Shown in pieces: positions 12,709 through 21,500 of a DNA stretch of 32,987 nucleotides (its first letter is position 1; each line of letters opens with the position of its first letter). This DNA is from a virus. The stretch lies in IMG/VR virus record IMGVR_UViG_3300022690_002280, positions 1 to 32,987 of that record; one strand, given 5' to 3'. A program made the translations under genes and the position numbers. A model generated the notes under the pieces. It made no database searches. It was not told where the DNA came from and saw nothing but the letters and a program-made list of their open reading frames with translations.

Positions 12709-14193
12709 ATGGTTAGACAGGAAAAATACAATCATAATAAAATTGTAACATTAGCACAAGACAATACAAAAGCAGTCTCAAAAGATGAATGGAATGACGG
12801 TCACAATGAACTTGGCATGTCAGGGCATGGTACAGTTACAACCCTTACAATATCATCTGGTGCAATAATCCCCATACATGACATGCATATTGTTGCAGGA
12901 GAAGGGGCTGCAAATGATAATTTAGATACTATTACAAATACAGAGTCTGCTGAATTTGATGAAGTTAAATTATTTGCAGGATCTCAAACTATTACTGTAA
13001 GAAATGGTGTTGGAAATATTTTTACATTATCTGGTGATAATGATCAGTTATCCACTACAGTTTCAAGATTATTTGTTAGACGAGGTACTGATTGGTATGA
13101 AACAGGTGGTTCTGGTTCATCTAAATTATTAGGATTCTTTGGTGATGGTTCAGATGGTGATGTTACAATATCATCTAACACTACACTAACTGAAACAAAA
13201 TTTTACAATAATCTAACTATCAACGCAGGAATAACACTTGATGGAACAGCATCTCCTCAAGTAATCTATGTAAAAGATACTTTGACAATTAATGGAACAA
13301 TATCTATGTCAGGTAAAGGTACATCACCAACAGGAGCTGTTGGTGGAGACAGCGGAGATCCTACACCTGATGATGGTTTAGCAGGTAGTGCTGTAGATGC
13401 AATTAATATGAATATTGCTGGTGCAACTGGACCTACTGGTAATGGAGCTGGCGGTGCTGCTGGTGGTGGTGCTGGTGCAGTATTGGGAGGAGGTGGTGGC
13501 GGAAACGTTTCACCATTTGGTAGTACTGCTGGTGGTAGTGGAGTAGCTACCCCATCTCCTGGAGCTGCAACACCTACTCCTTCTACAATTCATTCAGTTA
13601 TAGCATATTTACCAAATGAAAATATTCTTGTAGGAGCAAGTGGTATCTCTGGAAATAGTGGAGGCGCAGGCGGAAACGCTCGTGGAGATGCAACACCAGT
13701 TGCTGATGCTGCTGGTGGTGTAGGCGGTGTAGGTAATGGAGGAGCTGGCGGTACTGGTGGTAATGGTAATTCTGCAGGAACTCAACGTGGCGGAGGCGGT
13801 GGCGGAGGCGGAGGAGCTGGTGGTGGAGGAGGCGATTCATTAATAATTGCAGCTAAAAGAATTAATCTCAATGCTAGTGGAATTATAGAATCTAATGGAG
13901 GTAGTGGAGGAGCTGGCGGTACTGGTGGTAATGGAGCTAGTAGTGGTGCTGGTGGTGGCGGAGGCGGAGGAGCTGGTAATGGAGGTACTGGAGGTAATGG
14001 TGGTTTTATTTTATTATTTTTTTCTTTCTTGCAAAATTCTGGAACAATAACTGTTTCTGGCGGTACTGGTGGTAATAGTGGTACTGGCGGAAGCGGAGGC
14101 ACAGGAGCTAATCCTGGCGGTGCTGGTGGACCTGGAGGTGGAACTGCAGCTAATGGTGTATCTGGAATTATAGTACAATTTCCAACTGCATAG
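12709..14193 (+). CDS. Glycine-rich receptor-binding adhesin, 494 aa
   Basis: Residues 1-140 form a virion-attachment domain of tail-fibre character (KIVTLAQDNTKAVSKDEWNDGHNE..., ending RLFVRRGTDWYETGG). Residues 150-200 are beta-rich. From about 205 the chain becomes runs of GG(A/T/N)GG separated by short hydrophobic strands (IHSVIAYLPNENILV, SLIIAAKRINLNASGII, GFILLFFSFLQNSG). This alternation resembles the polyglycine type II sandwich of T-even gp38-type adhesins. It has a strong ribosome site, GAGGTGA at 12696-12702. It probably contacts the host surface. Low-complexity gene tracts invite repeat-length variation. Confidence 0.7.
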   Translation: MVRQEKYNHNKIVTLAQDNTKAVSKDEWNDGHNELGMSGHGTVTTLTISSGAIIPIHDMHIVAGEGAANDNLDTITNTESAEFDEVKLFAGSQTITVRNGVGNIFTLSGDNDQLSTTVSRLFVRRGTDWYETGGSGSSKLLGFFGDGSDGDVTISSNTTLTETKFYNNLTINAGITLDGTASPQVIYVKDTLTINGTISMSGKGTSPTGAVGGDSGDPTPDDGLAGSAVDAINMNIAGATGPTGNGAGGAAGGGAGAVLGGGGGGNVSPFGSTAGGSGVATPSPGAATPTPSTIHSVIAYLPNENILVGASGISGNSGGAGGNARGDATPVADAAGGVGGVGNGGAGGTGGNGNSAGTQRGGGGGGGGGAGGGGGDSLIIAAKRINLNASGIIESNGGSGGAGGTGGNGASSGAGGGGGGGAGNGGTGGNGGFILLFFSFLQNSGTITVSGGTGGNSGTGGSGGTGANPGGAGGPGGGTAANGVSGIIVQFPTA

Positions 14194-14201
14194 TTTTATT
14201 A
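14192..14201 (+). promoter_or_regulatory. Possible promoter box for 14228
   Basis: AGTTTTATTA begins 36 nt before the ATG at 14228, in a very A/T-rich gap with no Shine-Dalgarno. Confidence 0.35.
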
Positions 14202-14227
14202 TATTATGTAAAAAATGTATATAATAA

Positions 14228-14971
14228 ATGGCAATAGAGTCAATCTTTGATGGACCAAGTATGTTTGATCCAAACATATTTGATACAAGACAAAAAAATT
14301 TTCCAGTTAATCTTGTTGAATCAGTTACAGTGTCAGATAGTTTGGTAAGAAAGTTATCAGCTAAACGTGTATTAACTGAAACTGTTTCTATTATTGATGC
14401 AGTTGCAGGGAAACTTGGAGCTAAAAGAGTACTTGTGGAAGCTGCAATTGCAATAGCTGATGCTGTAGCACGAAAGTTAGAAAACAAAAGAGTATTGGTA
14501 GAAACTGTTGTAATTAATGATGTCCTAAACAGAAAACTCTCAGCTAAACGTATTCTTACAGAAGTTACATCAATAGCTGATGCTGTAGCACGAAAACTCG
14601 GAGCTAAAAGGGTACTTGTAGAGACAACTGGAATAGCTGATGCTGTAGCACGAAAGTTAGAACAAAAGAGAACTTTGTTGGAGACTGTATCAATTACTGA
14701 TGTATTAGCAAGAAAAATAGGTCAATTTAGAACTTTACTAGAATCAGTATCAATCACTGATAGTATAACAGCAATCTTAAAGATAATCTCATCAAAGACT
14801 GCAACAGCTACTCTATGTGCAGAAGATACCACACAGTCAAACCTTTGTGCAGAAGATACTACACAATCTAATCTGTGTGCAGAAGATACCACAAAATCTG
14901 ATTTATGCTTAAGTGATTCAACAAAATCTGATTTGTGTGCAGAAGATACCACACAGTCGAGGTTATGTTAG
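14228..14971 (+). CDS. Tandem-repeat protein with C-terminal cysteine ladder, 247 aa
   Basis: Residues 29-183 consist of eight units of 20 residues (one of 21), consensus L(V/T)ETVSIxDAVARKLxAKRV. Residues 196-247 are a second repeat, consensus LCAEDTTQSN, giving cysteines at 197, 207, 217, 227, 237 and 247, exactly every ten residues, with the last as C-terminal residue. Units of the first kind suggest an elongated stalk; the second could be a solenoid or short ladder linked by disulfides or metal. It sits among fibre genes and is probably a fibre or whisker, with no enzymatic motif. It directly abuts the TTG of the next gene. Confidence 0.65.
   Translation: MAIESIFDGPSMFDPNIFDTRQKNFPVNLVESVTVSDSLVRKLSAKRVLTETVSIIDAVAGKLGAKRVLVEAAIAIADAVARKLENKRVLVETVVINDVLNRKLSAKRILTEVTSIADAVARKLGAKRVLVETTGIADAVARKLEQKRTLLETVSITDVLARKIGQFRTLLESVSITDSITAILKIISSKTATATLCAEDTTQSNLCAEDTTQSNLCAEDTTKSDLCLSDSTKSDLCAEDTTQSRLC
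14312..14776 (+). repeat. Eight 60-nt coding repeats
   Basis: The DNA encoding the 20-residue units shows long near-identical segments, such as GCTGATGCTGTAGCACGAAA near 14458, 14578 and 14638. This suggests recent expansion by recombination or slippage. Confidence 0.7.
14813..14968 (+). repeat. 30-nt coding repeats of the cysteine ladder
   Basis: Five units of about 30 nt built on TGTGCAGAAGATACCACA encode LCAEDTT(Q/K)S(N/D). One unit has diverged to LCLSDSTKSD, and the array ends with Leu-Cys-stop. Confidence 0.8.
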
Positions 14972-15301
14972 TTGGCATTAAATTTCACTCTTAATCAGTT
15001 GACAACAACATGGGAAGTTAAATTAACTGACTGTAGTTCAGGTCAGGTGCGTATTACCACTGATATTAGCAGTGTAGGAATAACATTTACAAAAGTAGAT
15101 GGTACAACATTTACAAAAACTGGAACACTAATTGATGATCCACAAGCACCTACAGAGAAACTAATACAGTATAGAAATATTCCACCAGAGGCATCAATAC
15201 TTGACTTGTTAGGTTCATGGACATATGCAGGATTTGTGGTTTTGACTGATACAGGTACATTTAGGACAAGTGAGAAAAAAGTATTCTGGGTTGTGCCTTG
15301 A
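14972..15301 (+). CDS. Beta-sandwich virion protein, 109 aa
   Basis: The protein is almost entirely beta: FTLNQLTTTWEVKLTD, RITTDISSVGITFTKVDGTTF, then SWTYAGFVVLTDTGTFRTSE and KKVFWVV. It resembles the N-terminal domains of phage baseplate/upper-fibre proteins of the BppU type, which share the strand pattern with a VDG turn and a final SEKK-F strand. The TTG start directly follows the TAG of the repeat-protein gene. Its stop TGA lies immediately before the next ATG. A fibre-base or neck role is inferred. Confidence 0.55.
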   Translation: MALNFTLNQLTTTWEVKLTDCSSGQVRITTDISSVGITFTKVDGTTFTKTGTLIDDPQAPTEKLIQYRNIPPEASILDLLGSWTYAGFVVLTDTGTFRTSEKKVFWVVP

Positions 15302-16147
15302 ATGGTTATAACAGATCATAACAAGAATATTCAGAGAATTATTGACAGAATGCTAGCTGATACAAATATTTTTGACAAAGGGGCAACTGTTGGAAAATTA
15401 CGTTCAGTATTTTTTGGAAATCCAAATAACAGAGTCGAAGAATCAATCCCAATGCCATATGCATATGTAACTACAAAAGAATCAATTCAAAGATCATCAT
15501 ATCCATATGGAATTTCATCTGGTAATCAGATTCCACAAGTTACAGTAGAATACAAAATATCAGTCATTGCAAATTCAAAGATAAAAACCCAACAATCTGA
15601 AAAATTACTCTATACTTTATTAAAAAATATCAGAGCAACACTAACTGCAGATCCTGAATTTAAAACACCTGGTGCATCTCCTACTGATCCTATATTTACA
15701 AGATCAGTTCTAAATCAAGTTCCCTGGGAACAGGATACTATCGGACAGCTTGTAACTACTGTTGATTTTATTTTACTTGCTACTATTGGAAGCATAGGAA
15801 CAATTTCAATGCCAACCATTAACGGAGGTGTTGCAATACAAATTATTTCAGAAGCACCAGATGCAGAGATTGAAGTATATTCTCCACAACTAAATGATCA
15901 ATTACTGGTAAAGGGGTATGCACCTACGGGCTCAACACGTTCAAAAAGCATCGAGATAGATCATATACGTACAATAACAGAACAACTAAGAACACTGAAA
16001 AGAACCAGAAAACCGTTTGTTTTAACTACTGTAGATATAGATGGAGTATCTGAAAATCATAATGCAATCATATCACAATTAACATCCAATATTGCAAGAA
16101 TAGATAATATCAAAACAGATTTAATTCAATTTTTAATAGTTAGATAA
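15302..16147 (+). CDS. Tail terminator-like protein, 281 aa
   Basis: Residues 1-165 show an alpha/beta layout like phage tail terminator/completion proteins: an N-terminal helix (NIQRIIDRMLADTNIF), strand-rich PMPYAYVTTKE, VTVEYKISVIANSKI, a helix (QSEKLLYTLLKNIRATL) and a final TTVDFILLATIG strand. These cap the tail tube and join it to the head. Position just upstream of the tail tube gene agrees. Residues 170-281 are an extra alpha/beta domain (IQIISEAPDAEIEVYSPQ..., RTITEQLRTLKRTRKPF) not usual in short terminators. It begins one base after the previous stop. Confidence 0.6.
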   Translation: MVITDHNKNIQRIIDRMLADTNIFDKGATVGKLRSVFFGNPNNRVEESIPMPYAYVTTKESIQRSSYPYGISSGNQIPQVTVEYKISVIANSKIKTQQSEKLLYTLLKNIRATLTADPEFKTPGASPTDPIFTRSVLNQVPWEQDTIGQLVTTVDFILLATIGSIGTISMPTINGGVAIQIISEAPDAEIEVYSPQLNDQLLVKGYAPTGSTRSKSIEIDHIRTITEQLRTLKRTRKPFVLTTVDIDGVSENHNAIISQLTSNIARIDNIKTDLIQFLIVR

Positions 16148-16151
16148 AAAT

Positions 16152-16161
16152 AATTTCTATA
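16152..16161 (+). promoter_or_regulatory. Leaderless promoter box for tail genes
   Basis: AATTTCTATA, continuing as TATAAC, begins 33 nt upstream of the GTG at 16185. It is one of the clearest TATA-like sequences in the window. Confidence 0.55.
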
Positions 16162-16184
16162 TAACATAATATTTAGTTAATTAT

Positions 16185-16703
16185 GTGGCAGATACCAAGG
16201 AAACAATCAATACATTTGCTAAAAGTTCCCTAACATTTGAGGGATATATCACAATACTTTCAGGTACTGTACCAAACCAATTATACACAAGATTAGATCA
16301 GCTTATGGAATTAACCATAGATACTGACATGGAAACAGTTTCACATTTTAATTCATCAAAAGTACAACATAACGTAGTTGTTGCAAACAACTCAGTTGCA
16401 GTAATCTCATTAAAAGATACAGTAGATATATATCAAAAGTCTGGTGATCCAGTAAAAAAATTCCTGTTGACTGATATGGTAAAAGAACTCAACAACGAAT
16501 TAAGAGTGGTCCCAATAAATTTTATCGGTATTCAGAAAACAGAGTCAACAAGTAATCCTGATTTTATTATTGAAAATATTCAGTGTGATGTAACAGCAGT
16601 AAGAAAAAGAAGGAATCTTGGTACTGGTGACTATACAGTAGAATTGGATGTCATAATAAACAGTAGAACTCCCGAAGCCGCAGATGCATCACCAGAGCCA
16701 TGA
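16185..16703 (+). CDS. Major tail tube protein candidate, 172 aa
   Basis: This is a beta-rich protein with the features of tube proteins: an N-terminal segment, strands SLTFEGYITILSG, LMELTIDTDMETVSHFNSS, NNSVAVISLKDTVDIYQ, a helix (KFLLTDMVKELNNEL) and a final long strand pair (NIQCDVTAVRKRRNLGTGDYTVELDVII), ending in an acidic tail. It follows the terminator gene and precedes the putative tape measure. No sheath gene is visible, so the tail is probably non-contractile. The GTG at 16185 is chosen because a TATA-like box lies 33 nt upstream; the ATG two bases earlier is out of frame. Confidence 0.6.
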   Translation: MADTKETINTFAKSSLTFEGYITILSGTVPNQLYTRLDQLMELTIDTDMETVSHFNSSKVQHNVVVANNSVAVISLKDTVDIYQKSGDPVKKFLLTDMVKELNNELRVVPINFIGIQKTESTSNPDFIIENIQCDVTAVRKRRNLGTGDYTVELDVIINSRTPEAADASPEP

Positions 16704-16716
16704 TGAGGTTAGCAAA

Positions 16717-17226
16717 ATGTCTGGAGTTATAGTCCCACGAAAACAGTTGGAGAATCTTCACAAAGTAAGACAGTTTCAAATAACATATCCAAGACAGATA
16801 ATACAAAAGGCAGAAAAACATCTCAATGAGATTCTAATTCCACTAATCAAATCAAAAATGAAAGAGAAAGAATACTCTCAGAAAATCATTGATTCTACAA
16901 GAATTGGTACGATAGATATTGACATGGATTTAGGAAATATTATCTACGAGGTAATTTGTGATTATGTATCTGTAAGTAATTTTGACATATCAGCAGTAAG
17001 GGAAGATACTGGAACTGTTAGACATTTTATAAAACCAATCAAAAAAAAGGCACTTCATTTTATTGCAAAGGGAGTAGAACATTTTTCAAAAGGTCATTGG
17101 GTTATGGGAATAATTGCATCTCATATCATTGCAGATACTATGAAGGAAATGCAGCCATTTATTGAAAAAAAATTACAAGATGAGGCAGATATTCTCTTTG
17201 AAAAAATAATGAGTGTGAAACTATAA
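16717..17226 (+). CDS. Tail protein, possibly HK97 gp10-like, 169 aa
   Basis: I place the start at ATG 16717 (MSGVIVPRKQ), 8 nt after GAGG (16705-16708). An in-frame ATG at 16684 would overlap the tail tube gene. The protein has an N-terminal helical half (RQIIQKAEKHLNEILIPLIKSKMKE), a beta segment and a C-terminal helix (TMKEMQPFIEKKLQDEADILFEKIM). This arrangement is like HK97 gp10-type tail-joining proteins, though here it lies after the tube gene. It could also be a tape-measure chaperone, which occupies this slot in many phages. Both readings are tentative. Confidence 0.5.
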   Translation: MSGVIVPRKQLENLHKVRQFQITYPRQIIQKAEKHLNEILIPLIKSKMKEKEYSQKIIDSTRIGTIDIDMDLGNIIYEVICDYVSVSNFDISAVREDTGTVRHFIKPIKKKALHFIAKGVEHFSKGHWVMGIIASHIIADTMKEMQPFIEKKLQDEADILFEKIMSVKL

Positions 17227-17960
17227 TGGTAGTAGTAACTGGAAATCTTGGGATTCTCAGTCAAAGCAGACTTGAAAGAGTAAGCTCAGATGTATCATCT
17301 AACACAGGAGATGCAAATATCAAACTAAACGATGTCCTTGAAAGAGTAAAAAAACTTGAACGTAAAGAAGGTGCATTACCAAGATCAATAACTAGAAAAA
17401 GACAAAGAGAACTTGATCGAGGAATAGCTGGAGGGAGAGGTGAAGAGAGTACACAAAAACTATTCGGTGAAAAATTACCATCAGGATCAATTGGAGCACC
17501 AATAAAGAGAAAACAGGCCTTTAAAGATTTACAAAAAAAAGTAAACAATATAGAAAATACACAAAATGCAATGACTAAGATTTTTGGTCTGATGAGTCCA
17601 TTAGTACGAGGTTCATCAGGATTTCAAAGTATTGGTGGCTTGGGAAATCTTTTACTTACTCAAGCTGCAAGAATTGGATTACCCATATCATTTATAACTT
17701 TGATAGCCACCAAAGTTTGGAAGCAGTATAAAGAGCAATATGGAGACGGAGGAACCCGTGACATTAGAAAACTAATCTTAGATGAGGATGTATCACGAAT
17801 AGGAATTGAAAACGAAAACGAACTGGAATCAGCAGCCAATTTATTTTTATCAAATCCTCAACTGTTAACAGGGTTAGCAAGAGGCCCATCAAACACTGAG
17901 AAACTAAGAGAGGGATTAGCTAGATGGAAACAGCGACATGAAGGAACCTATGGTAGATAA
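17226..17960 (+). CDS. Putative short tape measure protein, 244 aa
   Basis: The tape measure sets tail length and lies between tube and baseplate genes. This is the only gene in that slot with the expected features: N-terminal coiled coil (LNDVLERVKKLERKEG, residues 34-49), a basic disordered stretch, a second coiled coil (KDLQKKVNNIENTQNAMTKI), and a hydrophobic Gly-rich segment (residues 140-163, LGNLLLTQAARIGLPISFI). At 244 residues it would imply a very short tail. It starts at ATG 17226, overlapping the previous stop by one base. Alternatively it is a baseplate accessory protein and the tape measure is unrecognised. Confidence 0.45.
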   Translation: MVVVTGNLGILSQSRLERVSSDVSSNTGDANIKLNDVLERVKKLERKEGALPRSITRKRQRELDRGIAGGRGEESTQKLFGEKLPSGSIGAPIKRKQAFKDLQKKVNNIENTQNAMTKIFGLMSPLVRGSSGFQSIGGLGNLLLTQAARIGLPISFITLIATKVWKQYKEQYGDGGTRDIRKLILDEDVSRIGIENENELESAANLFLSNPQLLTGLARGPSNTEKLREGLARWKQRHEGTYGR

Positions 17961-17962
17961 TC

Positions 17963-18535
17963 ATGGCTGAGCCTACATATCCTGTTTTGTATTGGCGTGA
18001 TAATAGTACAAGAACTACACTAACTGCATTTGACACACTTGAAAAGTTAATAGCTGCAAAACCATTACAGGTAATAGAACTTGAAAAGCCTGTAAGCGGT
18101 ACAGCGGAAAACTCCAGTGTTGTTAGTGTATCTATTGGTGGGACAGATAACATTGTTGATGAGCCATTATTTAGTCCAGCAGGAGTAAAGACTATCGAAA
18201 AACAGATGGTTGGTGCAATAGCTGAGCATCTTACTATAGGATTAAAAATACATCTATCACAATATACTATTTTGAGAAAGGTTCAAGAGTTTGCACGAAA
18301 ACCAAACAAGGAAAAAGAGTATCATACATATGGAATTATGGGATTTTGGTTTCCTGCAACTGAAACCGAGGCAACTCCAACACTGACAACACCTAATGTA
18401 TTCAAGACTGATCCTACAAATATAATTGGTTATACATTAAAGCCACCAATCATTGACTGGGGAATATCAGATATTGGATCAGATTACACCAAAATAACAC
18501 TGAATCTGTCACTTGGAGGTAAGAATCTTACATGA
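17963..18535 (+). CDS. Tail/baseplate protein, 190 aa
   Basis: A mixed alpha/beta protein of 190 aa has a central beta segment (NSSVVSVSIGGTDNIVDEPLF), a helix (GAIAEHLTIGLKIHLSQY), a conserved-looking YGIMGFWFPAT strand and a final amphipathic strand (DYTKITLNLSLGGKNLT). Position between putative tape measure and hub suggests a distal tail (Dit-like) or adaptor protein. Its stop overlaps the hub start (ATGA at 18532-18535), and GGAGG at 18515-18519 serves the hub. Family uncertain. Confidence 0.5.
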   Translation: MAEPTYPVLYWRDNSTRTTLTAFDTLEKLIAAKPLQVIELEKPVSGTAENSSVVSVSIGGTDNIVDEPLFSPAGVKTIEKQMVGAIAEHLTIGLKIHLSQYTILRKVQEFARKPNKEKEYHTYGIMGFWFPATETEATPTLTTPNVFKTDPTNIIGYTLKPPIIDWGISDIGSDYTKITLNLSLGGKNLT

Positions 18536-21500
18536 GTTTAATCACACAGTTTACACCAACCTACAAACTAATTGACAAGACAAAAAATACGGTGGTTCCA
18601 ATTACAATAAAGACAGATCCAACAGGTGATTTACTGCCGTTTAGAAGTTCCTGTAGAATATCTGATGTAATTGGAAAGGCAGGAACATATAATGCCACAT
18701 TAGTTTTGAGATCAGATGACGGTATATTCATTGATAATGGACCTAATCTTGTAGATGAATTTGCAAAATTCAAGTTTCTTATAGATATACAATACTTTCA
18801 ACCAAAAGATATTGGAGGTGCAGGACAAGACAATCTAGGATTCAAAACAAGACTATTCAGATGTGAAATATCAAACTCTACAATAGACACAGGAAGAAAG
18901 GGCAGACATGTATCATTGGAATTAACAGGTTATGATGTAAGACTGGAAGAAGTACTTGATGCAGAAAGACTTGAACTAGTCACTCCGAAAAAAGCATTCC
19001 TTACTCGTATAAATAATGCAAATACACGAACCACTACACTTCCAGCAGCTACTGCAACTGTTAATTTTACAGGAGATAAGGTAACTTCACTAACACCAGT
19101 TGATAAAGCTCGCAGTTATCAATTTCCACCAGTAGTAACAATTCAAGCACCAGTTGGAACTCCACCATTAGTACAGGCAACAGCTAATGCAGTATTGGGA
19201 ACAGGTAGTGATTCAGACAAGGTAGTATCATATGTAATTACAAATCAAGGAGATGGATATGCAGGAACTGAAACTGCAACTGTTGATGCACCTCCTAGGG
19301 GAGCGATATTTGCAATAGTTGATGCAGGCGATACATCAATAGATTTACCAGATGATGAAAGACTAAAACAGGACTGGATACCTGCAAAGCCTACATCTAC
19401 CAAAGTATTATTTGATAATATTATTGAAAAGTCTTCAAGACCTGAAATAATAGGAAGTGTAAACCAGGACTTTTTTCATTTTACAGTAGCTAGTCCTACA
19501 AATCCTCAACTATTTACAGTTACATCAAAACAGTTTGGAGAAATTGATTCAGGTGTAATAATAAAAGATTCTGATATAACAACAGAAAACGACAGTCTAG
19601 AAAAAACAAAACAATCAGACTTTAACAACAGAAAATACAAGAGTGTGCTTATAGCTCGTGGAAAAGCTGGTTCACAGACATTCCCACCTGAATTTGGAAG
19701 ACTGTCATCGGATTTGAATCATGCAAGATTTGCATCTGAGTTTAATATTACAACAACATATCTAGACGGTGATTATGTAAAGTCAGGATTTGACAGATTC
19801 AAATCCTTAGGTGATGGCAATATTGGCAATGTACCAGCAGCCAGTCCGTTTGCATGGGAAAATCTTTCAACATCTACTGGTGGCACTCCTTGGACCATTG
19901 ATCCTGAAATATGGATTGCAAGCATGGCAGGACAGGCACTTACAAAAATAACTGCATCTGGTGGTACTGGTGAGGACATAAGAGGAATAATTACAGACGG
20001 AAAAGTAACAGCTGCCCAAATTACATCTGGTGGAACAGGCCATAATATAGGTGATACATTATCTATTAATTCTGGAAATCCTGGTTCTGCATTTGCAGGA
20101 ACCGTATCAGCTGTATCTGGTGGTGTGATAACTGCAGTAAACATATCCAATCAAGGCAGTAATTACATTGTAGGATTCTTCACTGACATGAATATAGCCA
20201 GAGGAAACTATGACAGAAACGATGAGTTTGATGAGTTTGAAAAAATTTCTGTTAAGGATATAGAATCAAGAGCATTTAATGATCCTGCAAACATTCCAGA
20301 TCAAAATGAAATTGCAGAAGGCAGAAGATGGCTTATCAGTGGTACAGGAGCTGGAGATTGGGCAGGACAACTTAACACAATAGCACAAAGAGAAGGTAAT
20401 GAGTGGAAGTTCTCAAATGCTCCTCAATTTACATCTGGATCGCCAGATTCAAAAGACATTATAAATAATTTGGATACTGGTGCAGTAGTAGGATATACTG
20501 GATCTATATGGAGTGACATATGGACAATACTTGCCACACCTAAAGTTTCATCACCATTTCATGCAGTGGAAACAGTTGCAAAGGTAGCCAATAGAAATCA
20601 ACTAAATCAAGCGGTAGAATTTACATTCAACTGGAATACATTTGATTCGGCAGACATACTTCAGAGTTTGTTAAATGCTGTTCAAATATCAAATCCAGTT
20701 GGTGTACCGCTCAAAGTATTAGGTATTGATGTTAGCAGTGTAACTAATTCAACAACAGCTGCTGCGTTTAGAACTCTAATAGGTAATCCAACAGATCAGG
20801 ATCTATTAGATGAATTTGGAGTTGGTAATGTAAAAAACCACTCATCAAGAACCCTTATGTGGGGTATAAAATTCCCATTACCTAGAAAAAAGATAAAGAC
20901 TACAGTAAAACAGTATGCAGTTGGCGATTTTATCAAAAAACCACTTGTAGATTTTGAGAATCTTTCAGAAACAATAGACAAGAATCTAGAAGGATGGAAC
21001 AATGGACTAGACACAGAAAACCTAGGAAACATAAGAGGTGTAGAGTGGTGGCAAAGAGCATCATTTTTTAATGCACCAACTACAACACAACCAATACCAC
21101 AGCCAATTAACGGACTAGCTGATTTGCCATTTCTGTTATTTTTCAGAGACAAGTTTGATACTCTAGTGTACAAGGAAATCACTCAAAGAAGTCATAACAG
21201 ATGGGGCAAGTTCCGAGTATCTGCAGGGCCAAATACAGGATTTAAAATATTTGATTCAAGAATAGATGAACTGTTTAAACTATTAGGTTTCACATTCCCT
21301 GACAATTTTTTCATAGAACAAAGAGAACTAACAGGAGTAAAGTTTGACTGGCGCAGAGTCAAGGAAATGTTTTGTGTTTACAAGGGATCATATGATGACA
21401 ATTTCTTTTACAAGGGAGGACAAAACTCTTTCTTTGATACATTTAACGAACATGCAACCCAATACTTTAAGGATCTTGCAGTAAGATTTACCTTAGGTAA

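Noticed and set aside
12709-14193. Diversity-generating retroelement targeting the adhesin
   Set aside because: No reverse transcriptase gene and no recognisable template/variable repeat pair in the window.
13782-14487. Long minus-strand frames opposite the Gly-rich and repeat genes (Pro- or Ser/Thr-rich)
   Set aside because: They are antisense shadows of GGN and repeat codons, with low-complexity composition and no start signals.
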